NCBI GenBank assembly: GCA_023548195.1
Contig: JAJHZJ010000251.1
Span: forward strand, 1,766,886 to 1,830,885
Length of the DNA: 64,000 bases
Reading direction: 5' to 3'
Origin: Bettongia penicillata ogilbyi
Taxonomy: Eukaryota > Chordata > Mammalia > Diprotodontia > Potoroidae
Part shown: piece after piece, positions 1-12,655 of the stretch
Layout: every line of letters starts with the position of its first letter
Numbering within the stretch: position 1 is the stretch's first letter
The notes under the pieces: model-generated
Told to the model about the DNA's origin: nothing
The model's input: only the letters and a program-made list of their open reading frames with translations
Databases searched by the model: none
Position numbers and translations under genes: made by a program

Positions 1-50
1 TATGTGTGTGTATTTATATAAATATATGTGTATGTACATATGTATATAAT
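1..50. repeat. TG/TA low-complexity tract
   Basis: The window opens in mixed TG and TA dinucleotide sequence. It runs off the left edge, so its true length cannot be seen. Confidence 0.8.
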
Positions 51-1639
51 CAGATCCAGATATAGCAATAGCTACTAAGGTTAAGACATATGGTAGGATA
101 ATGTTGAGATTAAATCTTTCAGGAGATAGATTTTTTGCCTCTTTCTAATGTCTGCTGCTTAACCAACCTACTACTTTGTAGGACTCAGGTTTCTCCCCTT
201 CTCCCAAGATCTAAATGTTATGCTATATCTATTTGATTGATAAGTATATGATAGGTATATGAGGGATTTCTCTCCCATTCAGAGGGTCAAATAAACTGCC
301 TGGCCTAAAACCTTCTAAGATTAATGCATAATCACCAACAAGGTTGCTTACTGTTCGAGATCCTGCTACTGCCCTAGCCCCTGTTCATAATAAATTCAGC
401 CTGTTCTCTTTCCTAGTCACTATTATTTTTTGCCCTCTATTTCTACTGTATCCCCTCAAAGTTTACTCATACAGAGGGAAGATTCCCAAATTTAGAGTAA
501 TAGGACCTGAGTTTGAATCCTGTGTGTCTGGACTCACTCCTTGTTCCCACTACCACTTCGAGGTCCTCACTCTGTCAGTACTTAGCAATTTTTTCTTCCT
601 GAAAAGGCCATTCTAATCAGTCCATATCCTTGTAACTGTCCTCTATAGATCTCCATTTCCCTCTCCCTCCTCTATAATTCAATAATCACCAGTCTGACTC
701 CCACCAATACCTGCCCTTTTCAAAGATCCATTTTCTTCACCTCCTAAATTCCCATCTACCTTAAGCAATCACAGGAGTAGGAATGATGCGTTAGAGATAC
801 TTTACTCCCTATATCTTTCATTCCTTAGTCCCTGCTCCTTCCACCCCTTTCCCAGTTTAACTGAATTTGTTCCAATTGTGCTAAAGTTCAAGCTGAAACT
901 CTAATTCTAAAACCTAGAGTATTTTTCCTTATGTTAAGTCTAAATTTCGCTCTTCCTAACTTCAGCCAACATTCTATGTTTACATTTAAAATTAGACATT
1001 TTGCTTCTATTAGTTTAAAAGCACACTAGATGCATCAGAATCAGATCAGAGTTCCCAAGATATGTCTAAATGTAGATAATCTGTAACTCCAGTGATATTC
1101 GTGGGGGATTTTTTTAAAAATGGATATTTCCTACAATAAAAACCTGATTTACCCTTTGCTATGTTAATATTTCCAGTGCTTTTATTTAAGTTATAAAAAG
1201 ACACAGAATAAGCACAATTTCTGTACAATTTACATTAGAAAAAATATAAATTTTGCTGCCTTTAAATTAGGGTAATTGGATTAGAAATGTAACTATGCAG
1301 ATGCAATGCTAATTACAACCATATATACTTTTTTGTTTTCCCTGCAATATCCTGATTGAGACTATGCTTCAGAAATCTGCCAAGTAAATTTCAAGCCTTT
1401 AGATGTATGCTTAACATTATTAATAATACTAATAACATTAATTAATGAATGTCATATTATGTTCGTGATAATTGGACTTTTTTCTTTGTCCATTTTTCTT
1501 GATGTATATGTTGCCAGGCTTTAAAAACATAATTTAGTCATTCATTTTTTCAAATTCTTCTTTGTCTGCATAAGAGCCTAAAAAAAATCATCTTGTTTAT
1601 GAAGTATTTATTACACTTCATTTTAAGAGCATTTTTTTC
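51..1639. other. Unassigned AT-rich DNA
   Basis: I recognise no gene or repeat here with confidence. A phrase near 505-525 (cctgagtttgaatcctg) resembles the B-box region of MIR-type SINEs, but the flanks do not extend the match. The reading frames in this stretch lack recognisable domains and are not supported as genes. Confidence 0.5.
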
Positions 1640-1947
1640 CACTGGCTATCTTCCATACCTGGAATGCTCTCCTTCCTTATTTCTATCTCCTGACTTCTGT
1701 GTCTTCAGTTTAAATATCACCTTCTGCAGAAGTCCTTTTCCAACTCTTTCTCCCTAATGTTGTCTCTGCATTATTGCCTTCCAGTTACACCATGTATAAT
1801 CTGGTATGTACATAGTTGTGTGCACGTTATCTTCCCACCAGAATGTGAGCTTGAAAGCAGGGATGATGTTGGGCTTTTGCCTTTCATTGTATCTCTTCTA
1901 TTGGCATGTAGTAAGCCCTTAATAAATGCTTACTGCCTGACTGACTA
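1640..1947 (+). mobile_element. L2 LINE 3' end
   Basis: The sequence follows the conserved L2 3' region in order: a 'tggaatgctctccttcctta' block, a 'caccttctgcagaagtcctt' block, 'gaatgtgagcttgaaagcag', and the terminal 'taagcccttaataaatgctt' with a tgact-type tail. It is an old CR1-clade fossil without coding capacity. A 63-codon frame inside it is incidental. Confidence 0.85.
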
Positions 1948-2007
1948 ATCATATGGTAAGTTTTTAAAAATGGGTTTAGCAGGGGAGAAGCTTAGGGGGA
2001 CATTAGA

Positions 2008-2041
2008 CAGATAGAAAGATAGATAGATGGATGGATGGATG

Positions 2042-2075
<34 letters not shown>

Positions 2076-2124
2076 CAGATAGATAGACAGATAGATAGAT
2101 AGACAGATAGACAGGTAGATAGGG
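2008..2124. repeat. GATA/GGAT tetranucleotide microsatellite
   Basis: Roughly 115 bp of GATA units are mixed with GATG and GACA variants. Reading the minus strand gives an open frame of repeated Tyr-Leu-Ser-Ile, which is purely a product of the repeat. Confidence 0.95.
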
Positions 2125-2469
2125 GTCAGATAGAGAAATGTTAGAATTTTTCATTAGAGAACCGGGACATTTCTGATTAAATTTGAAATCCAACAAAACT
2201 TGGGTTCAGATACTATTTTTGAAATATATTGGTGATGTGACTTTTGGTAATTCCATCGTTCTTCCCTTAAATCCTTCACTTTACTATTCTAAAATGATTC
2301 TTCTAAAATGGATTATGTCATATTTAATAAATTCTAGTGACCATTGCATCCAGAATTAAATATTAATTATTAAATAATAAGTTCTTGGTCATTCAATACC
2401 CTTCATGACTTTTCCGCTTTTTACAATTCTAGCTTTTTTTGCACTTTATTGAACTATGAACTATTTATT

Positions 2470-2655
2470 CCAGCTATACTGACCTACTAACTCTCCATCA
2501 GAATACTCCACCCCATCCATCACAGGACCATCCATATGCGAGGAATGAGTTCTCTCCTCATCTCCATCTGTCAGTTACTCTGGTTTCCTTCAAGGCTCAG
2601 CTCATATTCCATATCCATATGGGAGGAATTTCATAGTTCCCTCTTGCCCCAAGTA
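2470..2655 (+). mobile_element. L2 3' region, first part
   Basis: The 'tcaaggctcagctcatattc' and 'tagttccctcttgccccaag' segments match the L2 3' region just upstream of its terminal block. The expected continuation resumes at about 3575, after an oppositely oriented L2 piece. Confidence 0.6.
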
Positions 2656-3572
2656 ATCTGTCAATCAGTCAGTAAGCCTTTATTAAGTGCCTCCCATGTG
2701 GCAGGTACTGTGCAAAGGACTGGGGATACAAGAAAAGTCAAAAGACACTCCTTGTCTTTAAGGAGCTTACAAACTAATGTGGAAGATAACATGCAAGCAA
2801 CTTTGAACAAAAATGCTATATACAGGAAACAGAGAAAATAATTTATGGAAGGAAGGCACTAGAATTAAGAGAGATTGGGATAGGCTTCCTGGTGAGGGTG
2901 GGATTTTAGCTGGTACTTGAACAAAGCCAGGAGGAAGACATCAGGAGAGAAGGTATTCCAGGCATAGGGAATGGATGCTTAAAGTTCCTATGACTGAGAA
3001 ATGGAATGTCTTATTTAAATAATAACAGGCAGATCAATGAAGCATATATCAGTAAGTGTAAAGTATAAAGAGGTGTGCTTGTGTGTGTGTGTGTGTGTTT
3101 CTGTGTGTGTGTGTGTTTAAGTGTGTGTGTTATTAAGGAGGATTTTATACATAAAATTGAAGATTTTGTATTTGATCCTGGAGTTGGTAGGAAGTCACTG
3201 GAGTTTACCAAGTGTAGAGATGATATGTTTGGAAACATGCTTTAGGAAACTTACTTTGATGGATGATGGAGAAACTTATGGCATATAGACCAACTCTCAG
3301 GCTATTGAAGTAGGTAGGCATGAAGGGATGAACACCAGGGTGGTGTCAGTACCAGAGAAGAGAAAGAATTGTTTTGGAGAGATATTGCAAAGACAAAACT
3401 GACAGACCTTGGCAAGAAATGGGATGTAGGTTGGTGGTAAGAGATAGGAGTCAATCTTGACACCTAGGTTGCAAGTCTGGGAGACTAGAAGGATGATGGT
3501 ACCCTCAACAGTAATGTGGAAATTTTGAAAGGGAAGAGTCTGACTGTTAAAGATAATGAGTTCATTAGCACA
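2656..3572 (-). mobile_element. L2 3' end, about 0.9 kb, inserted in another L2
   Basis: Reading the minus strand gives L2 from its 3' ORF2 region to its terminus. On the plus strand this appears as 'cctttattaagtgcctccca', 'ggcactagaattaagagaga', 'gggattttagctggtacttg', 'tttgatcctggagttggtag' and 'aaagataatgagttc', in the antisense order expected for L2. It carries a GT microsatellite at 3073-3131. It splits a plus-strand L2 whose parts lie at 2470-2655 and 3575-3735. Confidence 0.75.
3073..3131. repeat. GT microsatellite
   Basis: Interrupted (GT)n runs lie inside the minus-strand L2 fragment. Confidence 0.9.
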
Positions 3573-3574
3573 GT

Positions 3575-3735
3575 CTGCCCTTGGAGATTATTTTCCATTT
3601 AATTGCCATAGATCTTGTATACTAAAAAGGACAAGATAGTTTTGTTGTTGGTTTTTTCTTTTTTTGTATCCCTAATATTTAGTAGAGTGCTTGACACATA
3701 ATAGAACTTTAATAAATGCATGTTGACCAATAGAT
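3575..3735 (+). mobile_element. L2 3' end, second part
   Basis: The 'ggagattattttccatttaa' block and the terminal 'tttaataaatgcatgttgac' continue the L2 begun at 2470. This makes an L2-in-L2 arrangement. Confidence 0.65.
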
Positions 3736-4498
3736 CTCTAAGACTATAAGTTAAATAGTATTGGCCTGTGTTGGTAGATGAAGTTCCTTACTAGGAACTT
3801 CCCTGTGTTCAGTCCCTAATTCCACTTCATGAAATCTGTTAAGTTAGTGTCTGTTTTCCACTTGTGCTGTATGTTCTACTCTAACACTTGCATAGCTCGA
3901 GCAGTGTCTTATATTTACAGAATTAAGCTTACAACAAGAGACAACAAAGTGACTGGCTTTGAGCCACTTATAGTAACATAAACAATTCAGTTTTGGAAAG
4001 AGCAAAGTTTTAAATGTTTTACATGAAACTGAATTTTTTTCTCCATCAGTTCCTTTGTTTATTTATGGCTTGGTACAGTGTTACCTTACCTCAAGAAACA
4101 ATCTGACCAAATGAATAATAGTTCTTATACTTTTACCTAAACCAGTAAATTAAATAGTGCTATTATTATTTCTGACCAAGACTTTTAGTCAAATTCCAAA
4201 TAAAGGATGCTCTTTTGATTTCCTCTGTAGGTAATGAGTTAAGGAAACCTGGTTTTTAAAAGCTAATACCAGAAGAGCAAGCATACTTTTTTTTAATGCT
4301 TGGTCATGCCACAACTTTTTTCTTGAATAGTGCCAGTGTTGCAAGTGCAATCCATCTGCATGTCACCAATGACTTTTCCAAACCTTCAGCCACTTTGAGA
4401 AGAATCGCTTTTGTGAGGTTGTTGCAATTCTAAAATCCTTTAAACCTTATTTTAAACAGTTTGTGTGTACTTTATTAAATGACTTGGAGGCAAAATAA

Positions 4499-4550
<52 letters not shown>

Positions 4551-5829
4551 ACTTCTTGATATGACAAATAATTCAAGGGTCAATCTTTAGGGAGCAGAAT
4601 TGTTTGACTAGAATATGCAAAATAATATTTTTTAGCGTAGTAGCCCAACTCATGGCTTTGATTACCAGTTATCATTCTTTAAAGAGAAAATGAACAATTA
4701 ATCAGATCACTGATCAATTGAGTAATATAATTTTATTATTTAACTTGCCAAATAATTATCTTTAAATTCCTAGAGAATTTATCAACATTTCATGAAAAAT
4801 CAGACCATGAGTAAATTGGCATAGGCTATTTGGCTTAAGAAGGCATTTAATTATCAGTTATCCATGTATGTTAATAGAAAATAATCTGTGTATATTAATG
4901 GAAACTAAATTTTAGAGCCATTTACATGAAATCTTATAAAAATAGGATTTTCTTAAAATAGTCTTGGCTTTCTGCCTAAAGACCAACAATGAAGAATGCT
5001 ATTACCCCACTGAGAGTTAAGTGATGGACTCAATATGCAGAAGGAAATTTTTGACATAGAAAATGTTAAAATTTGTTTTGCTGAGCTAATCATATTTGTT
5101 ATAAAGGTTATATTTCATTTTTCCCATGGGTGATGTACTAGTGAGAAAAAAATAAATGTTTATCAATTGAGTAAAAAAGTTAAATATTAAAATACTGTCA
5201 AAGAGAAAAAACAAACTATATGTCTTTCAACAAAATATAAAAAGGAGGGAGGGAGTAAAGAATGAAGTTAGGAAGGAGAAGGGGGAAGAGAAAGGGGGAA
5301 TTTCTGTAACACTTGGCCAGTGTTTGGCATTTCTGGAGGTAAGCGACATTCATGTAATGTCACTTGAATTGGGTACATGCAGAATTAACCACTGCGGCTT
5401 TCTGTTTCTATTTCCAGAAAACTATACAAATTCATGTCACCCTTAAAGCTATCACACCTTTTAAGAACAATGTAAATCTGGAAAAAAGACATAAATATGA
5501 TCAAATGTCATGATTTCGAAATAAATTTTTTTCTGGCAGAGTATATAGCAACCATTGTATTTTTGAGGAAAAGGCGTAATATTCTGTGTACAGTCACCTA
5601 CAACAGTTTGTATTTCTTTTTCTAGGCCAAATGATTTTGAACTGGCAACAAGTCAAGTAAGATAATGTTAAAAATGAGAAAAAAAAATTCCACAAAATTA
5701 AAAGAGGTATATCAGTGTTGTGAATGTGCAGATCCTTTAGAGAAATAACCATTCTACATGCTATGACATACATCTTGTAGCTCTAGTAATCAAAAATTTT
5801 GATTTAGAATTTTAATCACAGGATGATGG
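3736..5829. other. Unassigned DNA with TA and purine tracts
   Basis: I see no gene or recognisable transposon. The stretch holds a pure (TA)n tract at 4504-4547 and a purine-rich GGGA/AGGA tract at about 5240-5300. Confidence 0.5.
4504..4547. repeat. TA microsatellite
   Basis: About 22 uninterrupted TA units. Confidence 0.95.
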
Positions 5830-6005
5830 AAATCAGATTAAAAAAGGAAATTGAGAAACCAGCCCCACCAACTGATTCATTTTACACATGAGGAAACTGA
5901 GGTCCAGAGGCATGTATTGCTTTGCCCAAGGTCACACTCCTACCAAGAAAAAATCTGAGGATAGAATATAGATTTTCTGATGTGTGATCCTTCTTCTTCC
6001 TTCTT
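5830..6005 (-). mobile_element. MIR (CORE-SINE)
   Basis: The antisense MIR signature is clear: 'acacatgaggaaactgaggt', then 'tttgcccaaggtcacac', then the degraded tRNA-like part. It is an ancient tRNA-derived SINE. Confidence 0.85.
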
Positions 6006-7789
6006 TACCATGTCGTTACATTTAATCAGCTTGTGATGATGCTCCCCAAACAGTAATAAATAGTTCTTTAAGTAAAAAAAAAAACTACACTTTTCTTTTG
6101 TCTATGCTCAAAAAGTCCCTAAATGATAATGAAGCAAGCTTTTTATAAGCATCCCTTCTCTAAACTGAGGTTTCTTTTGTAAGATAGGTCATAATACCTC
6201 AAATAAAAATGACTGCAAACCTTATTGAGGCAGTGAACAGTATAACTTGGTGACTAATATTAATCATAGGCACCCTTAAAATGAAGATAATGCAAATGTG
6301 CACACAAGTAAATTCACATCATGTAGACCAGTGTAGCATGCATAATTAGGATTCATTTTTTAAAGTGAATGAAAATGTCAAAAGGAAAATTTAAGTGATA
6401 TGGATTACTGTTATGCAAATTTAGAATCTTATTAAATTCGATATCCTTTCATTGAAATTGGTTACTCATCAAGGGCTTCACAGTCATCAAAGTTCATCAA
6501 AGGGTCAGCCTTCAGATTCCCTTTCTGATTTTTACCATCTTTCCCATATGTTAGTGTGGTGAGGAAGGCAGGCTGAGCTATGGGCAGTATTAATGGAATA
6601 TAGCCCTGGGGAGTTCAACATTCTATGCTAGGAACTGACAACAACCAGTACCTCTGAGGATGGAAAAACAGAATTTTTGGTATTGATATCTGAGATAGTA
6701 ACCCTTCTACTCTTTCTTAACCAAAAGTGAGAGAAGACGTGGGATATTGTAGTAATAAAGTGGCACAGTTGTCAGGATCAGGAGGTGGGGGTACCTTTCC
6801 CAGTGTGTTTGGGGATATATTCTGCCCTCAGTCTTGTTTTCCTGTTGCTTACTAGATTTATATCTGATTCAGTCCATATTGAAAGTTTTCCTGGCCAACT
6901 GAGCCTGTAGACCTTGAGTTCAACATCTCTGAACATGACCTCTCAGGTTCCTCACAGCTGTTTATCTATGGCCATTTGACTATCAAAATTCTTAATAAGA
7001 TAAGTAAATGAAGATTAATGAACAAAAAGCAATTGAATTCCTAGAGGAAGGAGAAAAGAGAGAGGTCAAAACTTTCATACTCTTTCATTTAGAATGTAAG
7101 AGGCAGATCCTACTTTGTTATCTTTTCAAGTAATTCCATGGAGGGAGTACTTAATTTAGAGTCAAGGAGCCTGGTTCAAGAAACCCAAATCTTTCATTCA
7201 AGTAAGCTAAGTTAATTGAAGTAGTGGGGCATCCTAAGGGAGAGACAGGAGGCAGCATGTGCCAACCAGGTCAGATTCCCCACTATCACTTTGACCACCA
7301 TCCTCCCTTTGACCCTTATGGATACAGAGCTGCTTCCAGCCTAGCACCTACCTCAGTCATTGAGAGGAGAAATCATTATGGTGAAAAGACTCATCTTCCT
7401 CATTGTGACTAATAAAAGGTCTTGGCCAACAGCCAACAATTGGCAGAGAAACACACTCTAGGGATGGCAGAACCCCTAGATCACTGGTTTTGCTTGTACC
7501 TGGACTCTCACAGCCATCATCTGCCAACCAAGTACCACTCACAATGCTGTCAAATCAGATCAGGTGACATAGCAAGGCCATGTTCATTAAGACCTTGATG
7601 GAGATAGCCCAGGAACTTGAACCTAAAAACTGTGCTTCCAACCCATTGTAAAATCAGTATTAGAAACTGATATGATTTTTTATCAGTGGTAATATCATTA
7701 AAGAAGAGGCATTATTAACTGCTTTATTGTTGTGAAGTGAGGATGATGAGACCTTTCATCTAACCTGTAACTGAAACCTTTCATGTTTG
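6006..7789. other. Unassigned DNA
   Basis: I recognise no gene or named repeat. Short open frames on both strands near 7224-7542 were examined and lack any domain, splice-site context or codon bias that would support an exon. Confidence 0.45.
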
Positions 7790-7900
7790 TGGTCTCTCAT
7801 TAGTATGTGGTTCCTTGAGAACAGTCTACCTTATTTTTCTTTGGGTATCCTCAGTATTTAACACAGAGTTTTTCACATAGTATTTAATACATGCTTCATT
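7790..7900 (+). mobile_element. L2 3' end fragment
   Basis: The segment has the L2 order 'ctcattagtatgtggttcct', 'gggtatcctcagtatttaac', 'tttaatacatgcttcattca'. It is strongly diverged. Confidence 0.6.
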
Positions 7901-7914
7901 CACTCATTTACTTT

Positions 7915-7980
7915 GCTTTACAGTCTTGGGCAAATCATTTAACCTCATTTAATTTTTTCACTGGTAAAATATATAAGTTT
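7915..7980 (+). mobile_element. MIR fragment
   Basis: The phrase 'ttgggcaaatcatttaacct' followed by 'ctggtaaaat' is the sense MIR core. Only about 60 bp remain. Confidence 0.55.
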
Positions 7981-9559
7981 AGATATGTTTTCTGAATTAT
8001 CCCTCCCCCACACCTGGAGCATTAAATCTCTTTTTTAACCAAAACAAACTTGAATATAGGACTGTACAACTTTCTGACAGAATGTACCAATGTCACAGAT
8101 ATAGAGGTGAATTAATATAAAATATTTTACATGGGCTAGTTGTACAAAAATGAGCTGAACATGAAGTTAACTTTATAATGAGAAATACCTCATGAGCCCT
8201 TCTCCTTACAAGATTTACTCTCCCTAACCTCAGCAACCGCACGAGTAATTAATTTACTTTGAGTGCTGATTAATTGAATGGGATGGTCATGAACTAAATA
8301 GTCACTGCCAATTTAAAATTCAGTCTCCACAGTTGCCATTTTCATCCCTAGGAGAGAAAATTAAGAGAACAGTGAAAGAGACTAATAAAAATATTAGAGA
8401 AGCTAAGGGAAGAAAAGAATGATTAAGGAGAAGAATACAGAAAAGGGGAGATAAGACATGGAGAATTAAAAAAAAAAACTTGACTATCCTCTGATGTTTA
8501 GTCATAAGAATCTTAAATCACTAAACAAGAATATAGCTTTTCATGGAAAATTGTTAGTTATCATTTTAATTATGGTTTTCCTAGCTTCTCGGTTGTGGCT
8601 GCTTAACGAGGAAGCTGAAGTTCAATGCCCCGGCATTTCTTCCTGGCTTTAAACCATCTTTGTGTGATTGAACGATTATGATGCTTTATTTCAAAAGGTT
8701 ATGTGGGGAGACATAGCACAAGAAAAATAAGAGAAAATGTTTCAAGAGTTCTTCATATTCATATTAATGAACATATATGTATATATGAGTGTATATGGGA
8801 TTGTGAAGACTAAATGAGATTTTCTATGTACTTTATTAAATATGGCATATCAAGTACATAATGTATTATATATAATGTCAACATAAAAATTTAGCTAAAA
8901 GAAGCAAACAGGCTAATTTCATATTGTTTATTCCCTTAAAGCCAGCAGCTACATGATCATAGAGCTAGAAGGAAACCTCTGATTGACTAGTACAAGAATT
9001 AGCAGATTTAAATTTGTTTAAGACAATCCAAGGATGTCTGTGTCCCTCAGATTTATGGTCTCTATATGTGTTTAACTATACTATGAGAAAAGAATTTTTT
9101 TTAATTGAATAAGTTGCAAAGACAATAAGAGAGTTGACAAAGTATCACCTGAAATTCCGACTCCAGATATCTGTGTTTTCTTTACCATTAACATGCCATA
9201 ACATAGTATAAGTCCACAAAATATTAAGATATGGAAAGAGTCCTGTTATTTAAGATAGTGTCTCAGGTTAAGGGTCTTATAAAATATTTGTTGACATAAG
9301 AAGTATTCTCTGAGTTTATTTCAGAGAACAAAAGAGGCTGTTAGATCCAGGTTCTTCTGATTGATTAATTCAAGCTCTGGCCCTTATTAAAGTCCAAAAA
9401 TGATATAAAGTGACTATCAATAAATAATATGTAAAAATATAAATTAATATATGAACATATTTTATAAAATGTGAATAAATATACGTTAAAGTATATATTA
9501 CATATGTAATAAAACATAGAAAATTTCATTTAGTCTTCACCTGTGTTAAGAATTTTTAT
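7981..9559. other. Unassigned AT-rich DNA
   Basis: I see nothing I can name. There are short TA/TG-rich patches around 8770-8800 and 9430-9500. Confidence 0.5.
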
Positions 9560-9715
9560 GTCCATATTACTAATGAGAAAGAAGAACAACTGATAGTTAG
9601 ATTTAGACTAAATCACTTGTCCATAACTATATAGCTGGGAAACACGTGAGAAAGGATCAGAATATTAAGTTATTTCCTGACTGAAAGATCAGAACTTCCT
9701 TCCTTATACTTAGTT
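9560..9715 (-). mobile_element. MIR-like SINE, diverged
   Basis: The order 'ccatattactaatgagaaag', 'aatcacttgtccataactat', 'agctgggaaac' and 'cctgactgaaagatcagaac' corresponds to an antisense MIR. Divergence is high. Confidence 0.5.
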
Positions 9716-9824
9716 GTTTCTGTTGATGTTTTTTTGTTGTAGGTCTATGGTATTATCACTATGGGAATCTCTCCAGGAAAGTCTCTCTTTTCTTTTGCAA
9801 ATTGTCAAGTACTATGTAATTTAT

Positions 9825-9975
9825 AGTCTTAACAAATTGCTTGAGGGCACTGAGAGTTTAAATGACTTTCCTCAGTTATGCTGACCTTATATATCAGGAA
9901 TGAAATTTGAGTCCATGTCACACAACTATGAAACAAGCTCCTTATTCACCATGTCATGCTAACTCCTCCCTCTAT
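9825..9975 (-). mobile_element. MIR-like SINE, diverged
   Basis: The 'gagagtttaaatgactttcc', 'gaatgaaatttgagtccatg' and 'caccatgtcatgctaactcc' blocks fit an antisense MIR running from the core to the tRNA-like head. Confidence 0.5.
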
Positions 9976-10324
9976 ACTAAGCTACCTCATAGAAAAGTTA
10001 TTTTTTTTTGTCATGGGCAATTAAAATACACATTATATCTACTATATTTTCTACATGATTGAAGGTCAATAGACCAACTTATGAAGCGTAGAAAGTCTTA
10101 TGCAGTTTATTATTTTTTAACATTTATTTTGTACAGTGAGCATAAGTTTCCTAACCGTAAGAACCAGACTGTGTAATACTTTTTTTAAAATTTTTTGCAC
10201 TCCACATGTCTAGTGTTGTGGCTTGGCATGCTAGACAAATTTTAAAAATTCACTTGAAAGGTAGAATTAAGAATGAAGTCCATAGTTGTTATTGACCATA
10301 CTTTAGATATACATTGATAAAAAA

Positions 10325-10455
10325 TTTGATATATTGGATTGAGGGCAAAGTGTTGAGTCAGGAAAATCTGAACTCAAATCTCATCTTTGTCTCTTGCTAG
10401 CTATGGGAATATAGGTAAGTTCTTAATACCTATAAGCTTCAAAGAACTTCTTGGG
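10325..10455 (+). mobile_element. MIR-like SINE
   Basis: A tRNA-like head ('ttgagggcaaagtgttgagt', 'aatctgaactcaaatctcat') is followed by 'cttgctagctatgggaatat', the sense order of a marsupial MIR/CORE-SINE. Confidence 0.5.
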
Positions 10456-10639
10456 TCATGATTTCCATAATGAAGAGGATTTCCCACTCTGAGAAATTCT
10501 TAATTTGTGACAGAGATCTTTCACAGGTGAGTCCAACTTCAATATTATCACTCAAATTGATTTGTGTGACTGTTAGACTCTGAAAATAAGTAAATAATGA
10601 AAAGTAGATGGACTAGTACTTTTGGTGTGAGGGCTTACT

Positions 10640-11135
10640 GAGCCTATTTTAGGGCTGCTCATCCACATTTTGTATTCATCTGGCACCCAACTGTCACCTG
10701 AGGCTCCAAGGAGCTGTAGCATGCATCATAGCCCCACCCCAGTAAACAGTCATCACTAAAGGGTTAAATCAGCTTAAAGATAAACAGTGAGCTAGAAATT
10801 CTAGCAGTTGGTGCGGTGTCTACCCCATGAATGTGAAGATTTCTCTGGGTGGATAAGAACAATTTGTTCCAATAGGCAAGAGGATGACTGAAGCAAGCTC
10901 TCTTAGAGTTTTGTCAGACATCAAAGATGCCAAGGTTATCCACTGCATCCTGGGCCATTTCTAGTCATCTTGACTTTGTGTCTTGCCACTGGACTTCAAT
11001 GACTGTAACTGAGAGTAATGATGATGACTTTGTCAAACTCCACATGACTTAAATCCAATGAATTTGCAAGTCAAAATATCACCCTGTGATATATCATTGG
11101 TTCTCTTCACAAGTGAAGGATGAACAATGATGAGA
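10640..11135 (+). mobile_element. RTE-tailed repeat (marsupial SINE or RTE 3' end)
   Basis: The head 'gggctgctcatccacatttt' and the tail 'ccactgcatcctgggccatt', 'tcttgccactggacttcaat' and 'ttggttctcttcacaagtga' match RTE/BovB 3'-end sequence widespread in marsupials. A related copy lies at 13700-14150 on the same strand, sharing the head, the 'aagatgccaaggttatccac' region and the 'cacttaaatccaat' block. Confidence 0.7.
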
Positions 11136-12514
11136 AGGGTCTCTGATGAGATCTTATCAAGAATGGAGACCTCTAATACATTTGATTATGCTGTGTTAGC
11201 ACTTAGAATTAATGGTTAGAATATGAGAAAGCCTAATAAATGAATTATTTTACTTGATACTTTTATGAATTTCCTAGGGCTTCTAGGTCATATAAGCAAC
11301 ATTATGAACCATCCTCATGACCTCTAAAACAGCTCCAAAATAGGAATCATGTGCGAGAGATGAAGGGATTTGATATTTCTCTAAAATCTAAGTCATTAAA
11401 AACATTAATGAGGCAACAATGGGATATACAAAACACAGAGGCTAATCAGTAACTGTTAATTAGCTCACTTAGCAACTAGTTAAACTTTAGTAGAGCAGCA
11501 CAAACTGTCTCATTGGTATGCAATAGCAGTCACTACCGACTCCAAGAGCATTGGAAAATGAAATGCAAAAGCTTGTTCTGGCTGTGTCTGAAACATGAGG
11601 GTACTCTGTGCTCTACTAGAAATCAGAGAACTAAGGAACAGAAAGGCTTAGGACAAGACTCCAGAATATGTAGAGTTCTGGAAAGATCGAGGGAAAGGGG
11701 ACTAGCTTCCTGTTGAGACTAGCTGTGTCCTTCTAGAAGTCAGATGGGATAGACAAATATTAATTGCCCGTTGTGAGAGAAGGCTGAGACAATTTTGAGG
11801 TCGGGTCTCTAGGAAAACCACAAAGGGGAAAGAGTCAGAATGTAAGTAGTTTGGGGAGAAATATAAGGGAAACAAGTCTGAAATTACCTAAGATTCTAGT
11901 TGGAAGAAAACTCAGTTAAAAAACCTTGAGTAAAATGGGCAGGTAATTCAAAAGGGAAGAAATTAATAACAGAGGGGAGTATAACTTCCAGATCCCCTAA
12001 GAGTCCAGACATCTATGAATAATTATTATAAGACAATGAAATGAATCAACAAATGATGAAACAGAGGATTGTTAATTTCCAAGAGCTTTTGGAATCAGAC
12101 CATGATGTTCCTGAACAGCTTAAAAGAGAAATAAATATATGAAAACAGAATTTATGAATTGTACAAGAAAAGTAATTGGAAGAATGGGAAAACAAAACTC
12201 AAACCGACAGCAGCAAATCTCATCAAAAAAAAAAAAGAAAAGTAAGAACATATCAGGAAAACAACAAGAACTTTTTTTAAAAGAAGAAAATGGATACAGA
12301 AGCAAAGGAAAGGACTGAAATAAGGAAATAAAAGGGAAACTCATTTTCTCTGAAGAACATTACCCTGGGGGAGGGAAGAGATAAACTATATAAAGGAGTT
12401 GGCAATCTTATAATGACTATTATCTTTAGGGATTTTGTACTTAGAAAGAACACACATTTTAATATGCACAAGATCTCTGTCATTGTGAGGGCTCCCCAAA
12501 GAAGGAAATTCTTT
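11136..12514. other. Unassigned, A-rich stretch
   Basis: I see no recognisable gene. The 12100-12330 part is very A-rich and could be an old LINE coding remnant, but I could not align it to a known ORF. The 74- and 68-codon minus frames there are Phe/Ser-rich artefacts of the A-rich plus strand. Confidence 0.4.
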
Positions 12515-12655
12515 TCACTATGGAGATCACAATCCAGAGTATGGTATTAGCCACAGAGACATAAAATGCCTAGATTCACACAGCTAGTAAGAGACAATGA
12601 TGAGATTTCAAACCTAGATTTTCCTGACTTGATTCAGTTGAGTTAGGGCACCTGG
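12515..12655 (-). mobile_element. MIR-like SINE
   Basis: The 'gattcacacagctagtaaga' and 'gatttcaaacctagattttc' blocks are the antisense MIR signature. Confidence 0.6.

Noticed and set aside
1945..2196. Tyr-Leu-Ser-Ile repeat protein
   Set aside because: It is a translation of the GATA microsatellite only.
7224..7542. Overlapping 62- and 61-codon frames as a small gene
   Set aside because: No recognisable motif, no Kozak or splice support. Both strands are open by chance.
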